Origin: Bacteroidales bacterium
GTDB lineage: Bacteria > Bacteroidota > Bacteroidia > Bacteroidales > UBA10428
Assembly: GCA_016935435.1 (NCBI GenBank)
Contig: JAFGQZ010000026.1
Coordinates: forward strand, 62,001-126,000
Length of the DNA: 64,000 nucleotides
Direction: 5' to 3'
The position numbers and the translations under genes are program-made. The notes beneath the pieces were generated by a model. The model was given only the letters and a program-made list of their open reading frames with translations. It was not told the DNA's origin and ran no database searches. Of this stretch, positions 1-9,623 are shown piece by piece; position 1 is the stretch's first letter, and each line of letters begins with the position of its first letter.

Positions 1-782
1 GTTGAAACCTTTCGTTCGAAACTGCTGCCGTTTGAGTCAAGGGCTCCTTTTCCCATAATGGTTTTTCCAATAATAAGCGAAGGCTTGTTGGTTTCGGCAA
101 CTGCATTTTTTAGTGCCTCGCGGATTTGTGCAATATTATTTCCCTCGATGGTTTGTACATGCCAGTTCCACGATTCGTATTTTTTTGCGGTATCTTCCGA
201 CGAAGTGGCACTGGTTTCGTGCGACAGTTGTATGTCGTTTGAGTCGTAAAACATAATAAGGTTGCCCAGCCCGAGGTGCCCGGCAATGCGGCCAGCCCCC
301 TGTGAAATTTCTTCCTGCACCCCGCCATCAGATATAAAGGCATAGGTCTTATGCGATAGCCATTCACCAAAACGGGCTGCTAAAAACCTTTCGGCAATGG
401 CAGAGCCAACCGCCATGGCATGGCCCTGGCCAAGGGGGCCGGAGGTGTTCTCCACGCCTCTTGTAAAATCTTTTTCGGGGTGACCGGGTGTAGGGCTTCC
501 CCATTGACGGAAGTCTTTAATTTCGTCGAGAGAATAATTGCCGGTGAGGGTAAGCATAGCATAAAGCATGGGCGACATGTGGCCCGGATCGAGAAAAAAA
601 CGGTCGCGGTTGCGCCATTCCATATTTTCCGGATCCCAGTTTAAAAATTCGCTGTACAAAACAGCAATAAAATCGGCACCGCCCATAGCGCCGCCCGGGT
701 GGCCCGACTTGGCCTTTTCTACCATTGATGCAGCTAAAACCCTGACATTATCTGCCGCCCGTAGCAATATTTTATCGTTCAT
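1..782 (-). CDS. tkt: Transketolase, N-terminal part (truncated by window edge)
   Basis: Reverse strand from ATG at 782 translates to MNDKILLRAADNVRVLAASMVEKAKSGHPGGAMGGADFIAVLYSEFLNWDPENMEWRNRDRFFLDPGHMSPMLYAML...GPLGQGHAMAVGSAIAERFLAARF, the transketolase TPP-binding N-terminus (SGHPGG, GPLGQG). Not in the ORF list because it is open at the edge. Confidence 0.95.
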   Translation of the reverse strand, partial: MNDKILLRAADNVRVLAASMVEKAKSGHPGGAMGGADFIAVLYSEFLNWDPENMEWRNRDRFFLDPGHMSPMLYAMLTLTGNYSLDEIKDFRQWGSPTPGHPEKDFTRGVENTSGPLGQGHAMAVGSAIAERFLAARFGEWLSHKTYAFISDGGVQEEISQGAGRIAGHLGLGNLIMFYDSNDIQLSHETSATSSEDTAKKYESWNWHVQTIEGNNIAQIREALKNAVAETNKPSLIIGKTIMGKGALDSNGSSFERKVS

Positions 783-950
783 TGTAAATGTTTAAAAATT
801 GATTCCTTAAAGGGTGCAAAGATAGAAAGTATGCTTTACAATTTTATTAGTATCAATATAAAATGTAATTTTGCCCTTCGTTGAAAAATTTATTTATAAA
901 CATACCTGTGGGGTAAAAGCAAATATTAATAAAGAAAACCAGTAATAAAA

Positions 951-2048
951 ATGGCATTACAGTGTGGAATTATAGGGATTACCAATGTTGGAAAGACTAC
1001 TTTGTTCAATTGTATATCGAATACCAAGGGTGAAACAACAAGTTTTGCCTTTAGCTCTAACAAATCGAATATTGGCCTGGTGCTTGTGCCCGATCAGCGT
1101 TTAAAAAAGCTCGAAGAATTGCAGCCAACAGAAAAGTTGGTACCGGCAACTGTTGATATTGTTGATATTCCGGGGCTTACTAAAGGGGCCAACCAGGGAG
1201 AAGGGGTAGGAAATAAGTTTTTGGCCGATATCCGAAATACCGATGCGCTAATTCATGTTTTACGCTGTTTCGACGACGACAGCCTTCCGCATATCGATGG
1301 CTCTGTAGATCCGGTGCGCGATATTGAAACTATCGATTTCGAGCTCCAAATTAAAGATTTAGAGTCGGTGGAGAAAAAAATACTTCGCCTGGAGAAATTA
1401 ATAAAAACCGGCGATAAAGAAGCCAAATTTGGCCTGGAGGTTTTGGCCAAAGTTAAAGCCCATATCGAAAATATGGGCAACGTGCGCGACATGGAACTCG
1501 AAGAAAAGGAGCGTAAACACCTCGACGATATGTTCCTGCTTACCGTAAAGCCAGTTATGTACGTTTGCAACGTTGATGATGCTTCGGCCATAAGTGGCAA
1601 TACATACGTTGAAAAAGTGAGGGCCGCCCTTCACGGGAAAAATACCGAGATATTGGTAATTGCCGGAAAAATGGAGGCCGAAATTGCTGAACTCGACGAC
1701 GAGGCCGACCGGCTGGCATTTTTATCCGATGCAGGTTTAACAGAGCCCGGGGTTAATAAGCTTGTACGTTCGGCTTATCAGCTGCTTAACCTACAGTCGT
1801 TTTTTACTGTTGGCCCAAAAGAAATAAGGGCCTGGACAATTCATAAAGGAATGACTGCCCCACAGGCAGCCGGGGTTATCCACAGCGATCTCGAACGAGG
1901 CTTTATCCGTGCCGAGGTTATGAAGTATCACGATTTTATTACCCACAAATCGGAACATGCCTGTAAAGAAAAAGGAAAACTCTATGTCGAAGGCAAAAGT
2001 TACGTCGTTGGCGATGGCGATATTTTGCATATACGCTTTAATGTATAA
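951..2048 (+). CDS. ychF: Redox-regulated ATPase/GTPase YchF (OLA1 family)
   Basis: P-loop GITNVGKTTLFN, DIPGLTKGANQGEGVGNKFL, and the C-terminal TGS-like region are typical of YchF. Confidence 0.96.
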   Translation: MALQCGIIGITNVGKTTLFNCISNTKGETTSFAFSSNKSNIGLVLVPDQRLKKLEELQPTEKLVPATVDIVDIPGLTKGANQGEGVGNKFLADIRNTDALIHVLRCFDDDSLPHIDGSVDPVRDIETIDFELQIKDLESVEKKILRLEKLIKTGDKEAKFGLEVLAKVKAHIENMGNVRDMELEEKERKHLDDMFLLTVKPVMYVCNVDDASAISGNTYVEKVRAALHGKNTEILVIAGKMEAEIAELDDEADRLAFLSDAGLTEPGVNKLVRSAYQLLNLQSFFTVGPKEIRAWTIHKGMTAPQAAGVIHSDLERGFIRAEVMKYHDFITHKSEHACKEKGKLYVEGKSYVVGDGDILHIRFNV

Positions 2049-2165
2049 TAATTTCTTATTTTGTTAATAAGCTGGTTATTTTAATATGCCGGGCAGAACT
2101 ATATTTGCCCCGGTATGTTTTTATTATGTTCCCTTAGCTTTTATTAACCACTTCTTTTTGTCTTT

Positions 2166-3818
2166 ATGTTGAATTTTTTCAGGTTTTCAGTTTTTAGTGC
2201 CCTTTTGGGGGCCATATTTGCGAATTCGTTGTGTGCACAGGGCTCAAAGCCAATTCCATCGGAAAAGCCAAAACTTATTGTAACCATTACGGTTACCCAG
2301 TTCCGGCACGATTATATTTCGCGTTTCTGGGACAAATTCTCCGACGATGGTTTTCGCAGGCTGGTTAACAGGGGCACTTATTGCCGGAACACAAACTACA
2401 ACTACCTTATCAGCGATAAAGGGGTTGGCACTGCTACTATTGTTACCGGCACAAACCCCTCGCGGCATGGCATAGTTGGCGAAAATTGGTACAACGATTT
2501 AAAAGGGCAGGTTGTTACTTCAATCTTCGACCAATCGGCAAAAACCATCGGAGGCCCTTTCGATGCCGGCCAATATTCCCCACAACAATTGTTATCGACA
2601 ACTTTTGCCGACGAACTTAACCTGTCGAACAATTTTAAATCGAAAGTAATTTCGGTTTCCCTTGAACCGGTTTCAGCGGTTATTAGTGGCGGGCATACTG
2701 CAAAAGCTGCATACTGGTTTGAGGTGCAGGGCGGAAATTTTATTACCAGCTCGTTTTATGCCGACTCTCTCCCTTTGTGGGTGGTTGATTTTAATAACAG
2801 GCGCTTCCCCGATATTTATATGGAAAAAACATGGTCAACAATGCTCCCCCTGGCAGAATATACCGAAAGCTTGCCCGACCAGAACCCTTATGAGCAAGGC
2901 TATAAAAACAGTGTTGTCTTTCCTTACGAAATAAAAGATATTGCAAAGATTTACAAAAAGAGGGAAGAGTATTCAATTTTAAAAACTACGCCTTTTGGTG
3001 ATAACCTTGTGAAAGATTTTGCCATTCAGGCAATTGTTAACGAAAATTTGGGGGCTGGCCCCCATACCGATGTTTTGTTCCTGAATTTTACGGCTCTTGA
3101 AGAAATTGGCAACATGTTCGGACAGTTGTCGGTTGAGGTGGAAGATGCAGTATTGCGCCTCGATCGCGAATTGGCACATTTTTTTAGTTTTATTGAAAGC
3201 ACAGTGGGTATCGAAAATACCCTGGTTGTGTTTGTGGCCGAGCATGGGCTTAACCATAAACCCGAATATCTCGAAGCTCACAAAATACCATCGGGTTATT
3301 TTAATTCGGCAAGCGCTATTAGCTTGTTGTCGAGTTATATGAACAATATTTACGGTAAAGGCGATTGGATTAAACAATACCATGCCCAACAGATATACCT
3401 TAACCGCACCTTAATTGAGTCGGCAAAACTTTCGCTAAGCTCGGTACAGGAAAATGTGGCCAACCTGATGCTCCAGTTTCAGGGGGTACAGAATACCATT
3501 ACTTCCACTGCCCTTACAAATACAAGTTATGTTAACGGGGTGTTCAGAAAAATACAAAACGGGTATAACCAGAAACGCTCCGGCGATGTGTTAATACATT
3601 TGGCCGACGGATATGTCGAGAAGCATGGTAAAAACATTGTGAGTTTTGGTACTGATACCCGGGTGCCCCTGGTTTTTTATGGATGGAAAATTGGGCGCAA
3701 AACCATTACCAGGCCAGTTGATTTAACCGATATTGCCCCAACAATTTCTGTTCTGCTCGATATTTCTTATCCGAATAGTTCGTCGGGGGTACCTGTTTCC
3801 GAAATAATTGCGCCCTAA
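2166..3818 (+). CDS. PafA-like alkaline phosphatase superfamily protein (probable catalytically degenerate member)
   Basis: Overall PafA/NPP-like pattern: RHDYISRFWDKF, TATIVTGTNPSRHGIVGENWY, VLRLDRELAHFF, VFVAEHG, VPLVFYGW, LTDIAPTISVLL; signal peptide at N-terminus. Several catalytic positions differ from consensus (see findings). Confidence 0.85.
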   Translation: MLNFFRFSVFSALLGAIFANSLCAQGSKPIPSEKPKLIVTITVTQFRHDYISRFWDKFSDDGFRRLVNRGTYCRNTNYNYLISDKGVGTATIVTGTNPSRHGIVGENWYNDLKGQVVTSIFDQSAKTIGGPFDAGQYSPQQLLSTTFADELNLSNNFKSKVISVSLEPVSAVISGGHTAKAAYWFEVQGGNFITSSFYADSLPLWVVDFNNRRFPDIYMEKTWSTMLPLAEYTESLPDQNPYEQGYKNSVVFPYEIKDIAKIYKKREEYSILKTTPFGDNLVKDFAIQAIVNENLGAGPHTDVLFLNFTALEEIGNMFGQLSVEVEDAVLRLDRELAHFFSFIESTVGIENTLVVFVAEHGLNHKPEYLEAHKIPSGYFNSASAISLLSSYMNNIYGKGDWIKQYHAQQIYLNRTLIESAKLSLSSVQENVANLMLQFQGVQNTITSTALTNTSYVNGVFRKIQNGYNQKRSGDVLIHLADGYVEKHGKNIVSFGTDTRVPLVFYGWKIGRKTITRPVDLTDIAPTISVLLDISYPNSSSGVPVSEIIAP

Positions 3819-3873
3819 CAGCCCTTTGAGGGAGGCGATGCCAGAATAAGAGATGTTTTTGTTCGTTTAAATA

Positions 3874-4773
3874 ATGCATATTACAATGAAACAAACATAT
3901 TTTTTAAAGCTTTTTGTTACGGTGTTTTTTATATTAACAGGTATGCACACTTTTGCCGGCGATTCGTTAAGGATTATGTCGTTTAATACCCGATATACAC
4001 ACGCAAACGATGGTGCCGACAGTTGGCCTGTCAGAAAAGAATTGCTTCTAAAAACAATAGCTGATAATGCACCCGACATTCTCTGTCTTCAGGAGGCCAC
4101 ACCCGATATGTTGCGGGCCATTGGTGCCGCTTTTCCGGAGTTTATGTCTTACGGTTTGGGGCGCGACAGTATTCTTACCGAATATACCGAATCGTGCCAT
4201 ATTTTTTACCGTAGCATGGTTTTTTCTATCGATTCTGCAAACTCAGGCACTTTCTGGTTTAGTAATACGCCCAACGTAGCCGGAAGCAAAGGGTGGGGCG
4301 CCAACCACCCCCGAATATGCACCTTTGCAAGGTTTACCAGTAGCAAATCGGGCAGGGGCTTCAGTATTTATAACCTTCACTGGGATCATGAGTCGGTTGA
4401 GGCCCGGAACAACAGTTCGAGAATGCTCGCCGAATCAATTTCATCCAGGCCGTTTCCCTCTGAGGCTTGTTTTGTTGCCGGCGATTTTAATGCCACAGAC
4501 GATGATAGCTCGGTTTCCGGCCTATTAGATGGAAAACACCATTCTATAAAACTTACTGATGCATTCAGTAAGTTCCATAAACATGAATTGCCCGAAGAAA
4601 GTATTACTTTTCACGGCTTTTCGGGCAAAGGCACAAACCGCATCGACTTTATCTTTTACCTGTATGGCAATTCTATTGAAGTACGCAACGCAATTATTGA
4701 AAAATACAACGAGAACAACCGTTACCCGTCAGATCATTTTCCGGTAATTTGCGATTTTGTTTTCCTGCCATAA
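3874..4773 (+). CDS. Endonuclease/exonuclease/phosphatase family protein, secreted
   Basis: SFNTRY, CLQEA, YNLHWDHES, VAGDFNATDD, RIDFIF and PSDHFPV motifs; N-terminal signal peptide. Confidence 0.92.
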   Translation: MHITMKQTYFLKLFVTVFFILTGMHTFAGDSLRIMSFNTRYTHANDGADSWPVRKELLLKTIADNAPDILCLQEATPDMLRAIGAAFPEFMSYGLGRDSILTEYTESCHIFYRSMVFSIDSANSGTFWFSNTPNVAGSKGWGANHPRICTFARFTSSKSGRGFSIYNLHWDHESVEARNNSSRMLAESISSRPFPSEACFVAGDFNATDDDSSVSGLLDGKHHSIKLTDAFSKFHKHELPEESITFHGFSGKGTNRIDFIFYLYGNSIEVRNAIIEKYNENNRYPSDHFPVICDFVFLP

Positions 4774-4851
4774 GTTAATGATTAGATAATTAACCTGTAT
4801 TTTTTGCAAACAGAGATAAAAAATTGCTACATTTAGAGAAACTGCCTCTAA

Positions 4852-6069
4852 ATGAAATACCTTGCTATTGTTGCTTTTGTTTTGTTGCACATTGTGGCTG
4901 CATTTTCGCAGACAAAAATTGTTGTCGAGAATAAAGCAGGCTCTTTATCTCCTGAATTTGATAGTGCTTTACAGCAGAAACTCACCGAATTCAATCTGGA
5001 ACTGGTCACACTAGTCGATTTCAAGAAGAAATGCGATTATTTTTTTGCTGAACTATTGACGGAAGGTCAAAATACATTGTTAAAATTGAAAAATTGCAAC
5101 GATATCCTTCTTGGAGAAAAAGACTTGGGGTATAGTTTCGACGTCTTAAACGACAACAATAAAGCCGTTGTGTTGGGCATTGCCATATTCGACATAGTGG
5201 AAAACCCTAAAGAATATGCAGCAAAGCAAAATTTCAACAAGGCCACGGAACAAAATCCGCCTGCGGCAGTAGAAGAAATACCCCTTGAAGCAGACATCCG
5301 AAATGGGCAACCAACCAACCAGCACCAGTCGCGGCATGTTTTTACCCCAACAGCCTTCAACCTAAAAAAGGGGGAACTGTATTACAATACCATGTACCTG
5401 GCAGTACACGATGTTCAATATGGCTTGAACAATCACCTTTCTATAGGCATGGGTACCACCGTAGGGCTGTTTCCTTTTTACATTACCCCCAAAGCAACCA
5501 TTTACCATGGGAACAAAACTGCTTTGGCAATCGGCGATATTATGATGATTGGCACCTGGGGCCGGTCGTTCTTCGGGAATGTTGCATATGGCGTTTTTAC
5601 AGTTGGCGATCAATTCAGGAATGTGTCGATTGGGGCAGGGCACCTCCATCTTTCGGGAGACGTTAACAACACAAACAATAAGGCTTTGTTCAATATTTCG
5701 GCTATGGTAAAACTTTCGGATTACTTTTATTTCATAACCGAAAACTACTATACATGGTTCGATGAAGAGATTTACCGCGACATTCTGCAATGGGTCGATG
5801 ACCCGTCGAACCCCGACCCTTTGTATGGCTGGCACGAGGTAACCGATACGAGGTATTATACCCGCACAAACAGTTTGGTGCTGGGGTTTGCAGGTATTCG
5901 GTTTATTAACAGGAACAAAGATATTGTTAGTTACCAGGCCGGAATGGGCTATTTATATGTTAATTATGGAAACACCCCTGCGGAGTTTAAAGAATTATGG
6001 CAGGTGTCTGATACTTTTATTGCCATACCAATGTTGAGCTACACGAAAAAATTTGGGAATCGGTATTGA
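4852..6069 (+). CDS. Hypothetical secreted/outer-membrane protein
   Basis: Signal peptide (MKYLAIVAFVLLHIVAAFSQ); C-terminal half rich in alternating aromatic strands suggestive of a beta-barrel. Confidence 0.7.
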   Translation: MKYLAIVAFVLLHIVAAFSQTKIVVENKAGSLSPEFDSALQQKLTEFNLELVTLVDFKKKCDYFFAELLTEGQNTLLKLKNCNDILLGEKDLGYSFDVLNDNNKAVVLGIAIFDIVENPKEYAAKQNFNKATEQNPPAAVEEIPLEADIRNGQPTNQHQSRHVFTPTAFNLKKGELYYNTMYLAVHDVQYGLNNHLSIGMGTTVGLFPFYITPKATIYHGNKTALAIGDIMMIGTWGRSFFGNVAYGVFTVGDQFRNVSIGAGHLHLSGDVNNTNNKALFNISAMVKLSDYFYFITENYYTWFDEEIYRDILQWVDDPSNPDPLYGWHEVTDTRYYTRTNSLVLGFAGIRFINRNKDIVSYQAGMGYLYVNYGNTPAEFKELWQVSDTFIAIPMLSYTKKFGNRY

Positions 6070-6206
6070 AAATCAGGCTATCGATAAACCGAGCATTGCC
6101 TGCAATAAGCATAATAGCAATGCCGATAATAAAAGCCGATTTTTATTTCCCCGATAGCACGAAAGTTATATTTTTGTAGATTCATTTTTATTAATAAGAA
6201 ATCTAC

Positions 6207-6830
6207 ATGAAAAAATTACCATTGATCCTGAATTTGGTGCTTGCAATAGCTGTAATAGTACTTTATATTCTTTTTTTTAACTCAAAACCATCAAAAACTG
6301 CTTCGGAAGAAACGGTGGGGTTGTCGGGTCTTTCTGCTGCCACCGAAGGAGTTGTGTTTGTAAATATCGATTCGGTGTTTGCCAATTATAAAATGTACGA
6401 CGATGTAGTTGGCGATTTGGAAAAGAAACTTAATACAGCCGAAGCCCAGTTGCAATCGCAACAACGTACTTTCGAAAAAAATTACAACGATTATATGTAC
6501 AAAGCCGAACGCGGGCTTGTAACACGTTCGGAAGCAGCACAGATAGAGCAGAACCTGCAACAAGAGCAACAGAGCCTTATGGGGCTCCAGAACCAATTGC
6601 AATATAACCTGGCAGAAGAACAACAGGTTGCCCAGCGAAAAGTGCTTAATTCAATTGTTGAGTACCTCAAAACCATGGAAGGCGTTGAAAAATACCAGTA
6701 TATTCTCGGCAATGCCTTTGGAGGCAATATCTGGTATGCCAACCAAAGCCTCGATATTACCCGTAAGGTTATCGACGGGCTGAACGCCAACTACGAGAAA
6801 ACACTAAAAGACGAAAGCAAAAAGAAATAA
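6207..6830 (+). CDS. OmpH/Skp-family periplasmic chaperone-like protein
   Basis: VFVNIDSVFANYKMYDDVVGDLEKKLNTAEAQLQSQQRTFEKNYNDY pattern with long coiled coil, typical of Bacteroidota OmpH family. Confidence 0.85.
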   Translation: MKKLPLILNLVLAIAVIVLYILFFNSKPSKTASEETVGLSGLSAATEGVVFVNIDSVFANYKMYDDVVGDLEKKLNTAEAQLQSQQRTFEKNYNDYMYKAERGLVTRSEAAQIEQNLQQEQQSLMGLQNQLQYNLAEEQQVAQRKVLNSIVEYLKTMEGVEKYQYILGNAFGGNIWYANQSLDITRKVIDGLNANYEKTLKDESKKK

Positions 6831-6836
6831 GCTGCA

Positions 6837-8108
6837 ATGCCATTTGCAACATCATACCTCGAGAAACATCAAAAGATAAAGTTTGAAGTTACAGAAGCCC
6901 CCCAGGGGCTTTTGTGTTATATTGTAATAATCCCTGCATATCGCGAACCCGATGTGTTGTCAACTTTGCTTTCGATAAAAAACAGCAAGCCGGTTGACGC
7001 CAATATTGAGGTGTATGTGCTGTTTAATTACCCCGAAGGTGAAAGCGCCGAAACTAAAAACGAAGCCGGCTTACAGTACGCCCAAACATCTGAATGGTGC
7101 AACACTAACAGTACCTCGAGTTTATTATTTAAAGCTTTTTTGGCCCCCGATCTACCTCAAAAACATGCCGGAGTTGGGCTGGCACGTAAAATTCTTATGG
7201 ATTTGGCCGTAGAGCGTTTCAACAACATAAATAACCCTAATGGTATTATTCTTTCCCTCGATGCCGATACCTTAGTGCCCGACAATTATTTTACCGGCCT
7301 GCATAAGAGAAATACCGAAAGCCCGGCGACAAATTGTTTTCTTTTTAATTTCGAACATGCAACAAGCGGGTTTGCATACCCGGCCAATGTTTATGCAGCG
7401 GCAACCCTTTACGAGCTTCACCTGCGCTATTACAAGCAAATACTGGAATCCACAGGTTTCCCGTATTACTATTACACCATTGGTTCGGCTTTTGCCGTGC
7501 GGGCTTCGGTTTATGTTAAATCGGGGGGAATGAACAAGCGCAAGGCAGGCGAAGATTTTTACTTCCTTCAGAAAATATACATGCACGATAATATCCGTTT
7601 CTTGCCGGAAATTATTTTAAAGCCTTCGTCGAGAATTTCCGACAGGGTGCCGTTTGGAACGGGGGCTGCCATAACAAAAATTGTTGGTGGGGCAAATAGT
7701 ACATATTCAACCTATCACCCAGGCCTTTTTTTTATGCTAAAAGATTTCTTTAGCCTTCTGCCATTATTCTACACTATGAAACCAGAAGAAATTGGCAATA
7801 AGTGCATGGGGCTGCCCCCTGTTTTATGCCGGTTTCTCGAAACCAATAATTATCTGTTCAATATAAACGAAATTAAGCAGAACACAGCCAGCCTGCCCAG
7901 TTTTATTAAAAGGTTTTACCAGTGGTTCGATGCCTTTAAGGTAATAAAGTTCCTGAATTATGCGCGGGAGAACGGCAGCTACAACATTGATGTTTGCACT
8001 GCTGTGAACCTGTATCTGGGCAACGGTAATGAACTAAACGCATCGGAATTGCTCAGGGCCTTACGGGATGTTGACAGGGGCGATCATGCTTATAGGGGCT
8101 CTTGTTAA
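6837..8108 (+). CDS. Glycosyltransferase family 2-like protein
   Basis: IVIIPAYREPDVLSTLLSI nucleotide-binding start and DADTLVPDNYF (DxD) motif. Confidence 0.8.
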   Translation: MPFATSYLEKHQKIKFEVTEAPQGLLCYIVIIPAYREPDVLSTLLSIKNSKPVDANIEVYVLFNYPEGESAETKNEAGLQYAQTSEWCNTNSTSSLLFKAFLAPDLPQKHAGVGLARKILMDLAVERFNNINNPNGIILSLDADTLVPDNYFTGLHKRNTESPATNCFLFNFEHATSGFAYPANVYAAATLYELHLRYYKQILESTGFPYYYYTIGSAFAVRASVYVKSGGMNKRKAGEDFYFLQKIYMHDNIRFLPEIILKPSSRISDRVPFGTGAAITKIVGGANSTYSTYHPGLFFMLKDFFSLLPLFYTMKPEEIGNKCMGLPPVLCRFLETNNYLFNINEIKQNTASLPSFIKRFYQWFDAFKVIKFLNYARENGSYNIDVCTAVNLYLGNGNELNASELLRALRDVDRGDHAYRGSC

Positions 8109-8200
8109 TAATGTTTTTCCCTGTACAACAAGTTTTGTGTAGATATGGGCTATTTTCTTAAGAAGGATTATAATTTTTCACCCCAAATTTAAATTATAAT

Positions 8201-9046
8201 ATGGATATTCAGGAAGCTGTCAGAAAGCGCAAATCGGTCAGGGACTACCTAAACACCTCGTTATCGGGCGAATTAAAAGAACAGGTTCAGCAAATAATAA
8301 ACGAGAAAGTGCCTGTGCCCTTTGGTAACAAGCCAAGGTTTAGCTTAATCGAAAACCAATCGTTAAAAAGTGGCGAAGCAGTTAAAATTGGGACGTATGG
8401 GTACATTAAAGGTGCCAAATATTTTATTGCCGGGGCAGTTGAAAGAAAGCCAATGGCCGATTTCGATTATGGTTATGCCCTGGAAACCATTATTCTGAAG
8501 TTAACCACACTCGGGCTTGGAACATGCTGGCTGGGCGGTACCCTGAGGCGAAAAGATTTTGCCGGGCCATTAGGCCTTGCACCTGATGAATACATACCGG
8601 CCATAACCCCTGTGGGCATACCTGCTGCAAATGAACGGTTTTTTGTAAAAATTCAGAAACTGCGGGTAAACCCACACAAAAGAAAAGAATTTGAAACACT
8701 TTTTTTCTATAATCAACCAGGCATTTTGCTGGAGAAAGAAAAGACAGGGCGATATGAACAAGCCCTCGAAATGTTGCGGCTTAGCCCTTCGGCCGACAAT
8801 TTTCAGCCCTGGAGGGCAGTGTTCGACAGCAAGGGCATTTTTCATTTTTACCTGAAAAGGAGCAAAATAATGAGAACGGTTATAAAAACGGCCGACCTGC
8901 AATTGATAGATTTAGGTATTGCCCTTTCGCATTTCGATTTAACCCTGAAAGAAAACGGTATCGCAGGCACCTGGGAACAAACTTCGGGCGAAGCACCGCT
9001 TGCATCCGGACTGGAGTATGTAGTAAGCTGGAAACCTGTTTTTTAG
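8201..9046 (+). CDS. Nitroreductase family protein
   Basis: MDIQEAVRKRKSVRDYLNTSLS N-terminus, LGLGTCWLGG, RLSPSADNFQPWR typical of the nitroreductase (TM-nitroreductase-like) fold. Confidence 0.88.
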   Translation: MDIQEAVRKRKSVRDYLNTSLSGELKEQVQQIINEKVPVPFGNKPRFSLIENQSLKSGEAVKIGTYGYIKGAKYFIAGAVERKPMADFDYGYALETIILKLTTLGLGTCWLGGTLRRKDFAGPLGLAPDEYIPAITPVGIPAANERFFVKIQKLRVNPHKRKEFETLFFYNQPGILLEKEKTGRYEQALEMLRLSPSADNFQPWRAVFDSKGIFHFYLKRSKIMRTVIKTADLQLIDLGIALSHFDLTLKENGIAGTWEQTSGEAPLASGLEYVVSWKPVF

Positions 9047-9109
9047 AGTTGGTTTTTTAGTATTTGAAAAAAAACAAATCAGCCCGAAATAGTAAGGTAT
9101 CCGTGAGCA

Positions 9110-9424
9110 TTATTCCCTTACAATAACAAAAACTTCTTCGTTTTTTCGGTGCATAAGGTATTGCTCGCGGGCAAATTTTTCGAGGTTCTCGTTGTTGGTT
9201 TGCAGCTCTTTTAACCGGGCAGCGTCTTTTTCAATCTGTTTCAGGTAATACTCTTTATCGTTTTCCAAACGGCGGAGCTGGCGAATGAGCTTAAAGCGTT
9301 CAATAAGGTTGTTTTCGTCAAAAAGGCCAACCCACACAACAAATATTAGCGATGCCGAAATATACTTGTTGCGCACCAGGCGAAACAGCACCTGCCAATT
9401 GTTCTTCTTTTCCGCTTTGTCCAT
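9110..9424 (-). CDS. FtsB/DivIC-type septum formation initiator family protein
   Basis: Single TM followed by a short coiled coil and FAREQYLMHRKNEEVFVI, characteristic of the FtsB/DivIC family. Confidence 0.88.
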   Translation of the reverse strand: MDKAEKKNNWQVLFRLVRNKYISASLIFVVWVGLFDENNLIERFKLIRQLRRLENDKEYYLKQIEKDAARLKELQTNNENLEKFAREQYLMHRKNEEVFVIVRE

Positions 9425-9623
9425 AACCTGTAAAAGTGTGAAAGCAAAATTAAGGCAACAACGATAATAAATCGTGTTCCGTTAAAAAAGTTATCGACAG
9501 AAGTTATCATTATGGTGATGATAAAAATCATACAATCTGTTCATTACCAAGTAATATTAGTCATGTTTTGATGGCTGCCTGTCGGCTATTTTTGTTATAT
9601 TCAGTAATTAAAACAAAACAGAC

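Noticed and set aside
110-644. Several small ORFs in the first 0.8 kb (both strands)
   Set aside because: The edge-truncated transketolase frame on the minus strand explains this region; the listed ORFs are in other frames.
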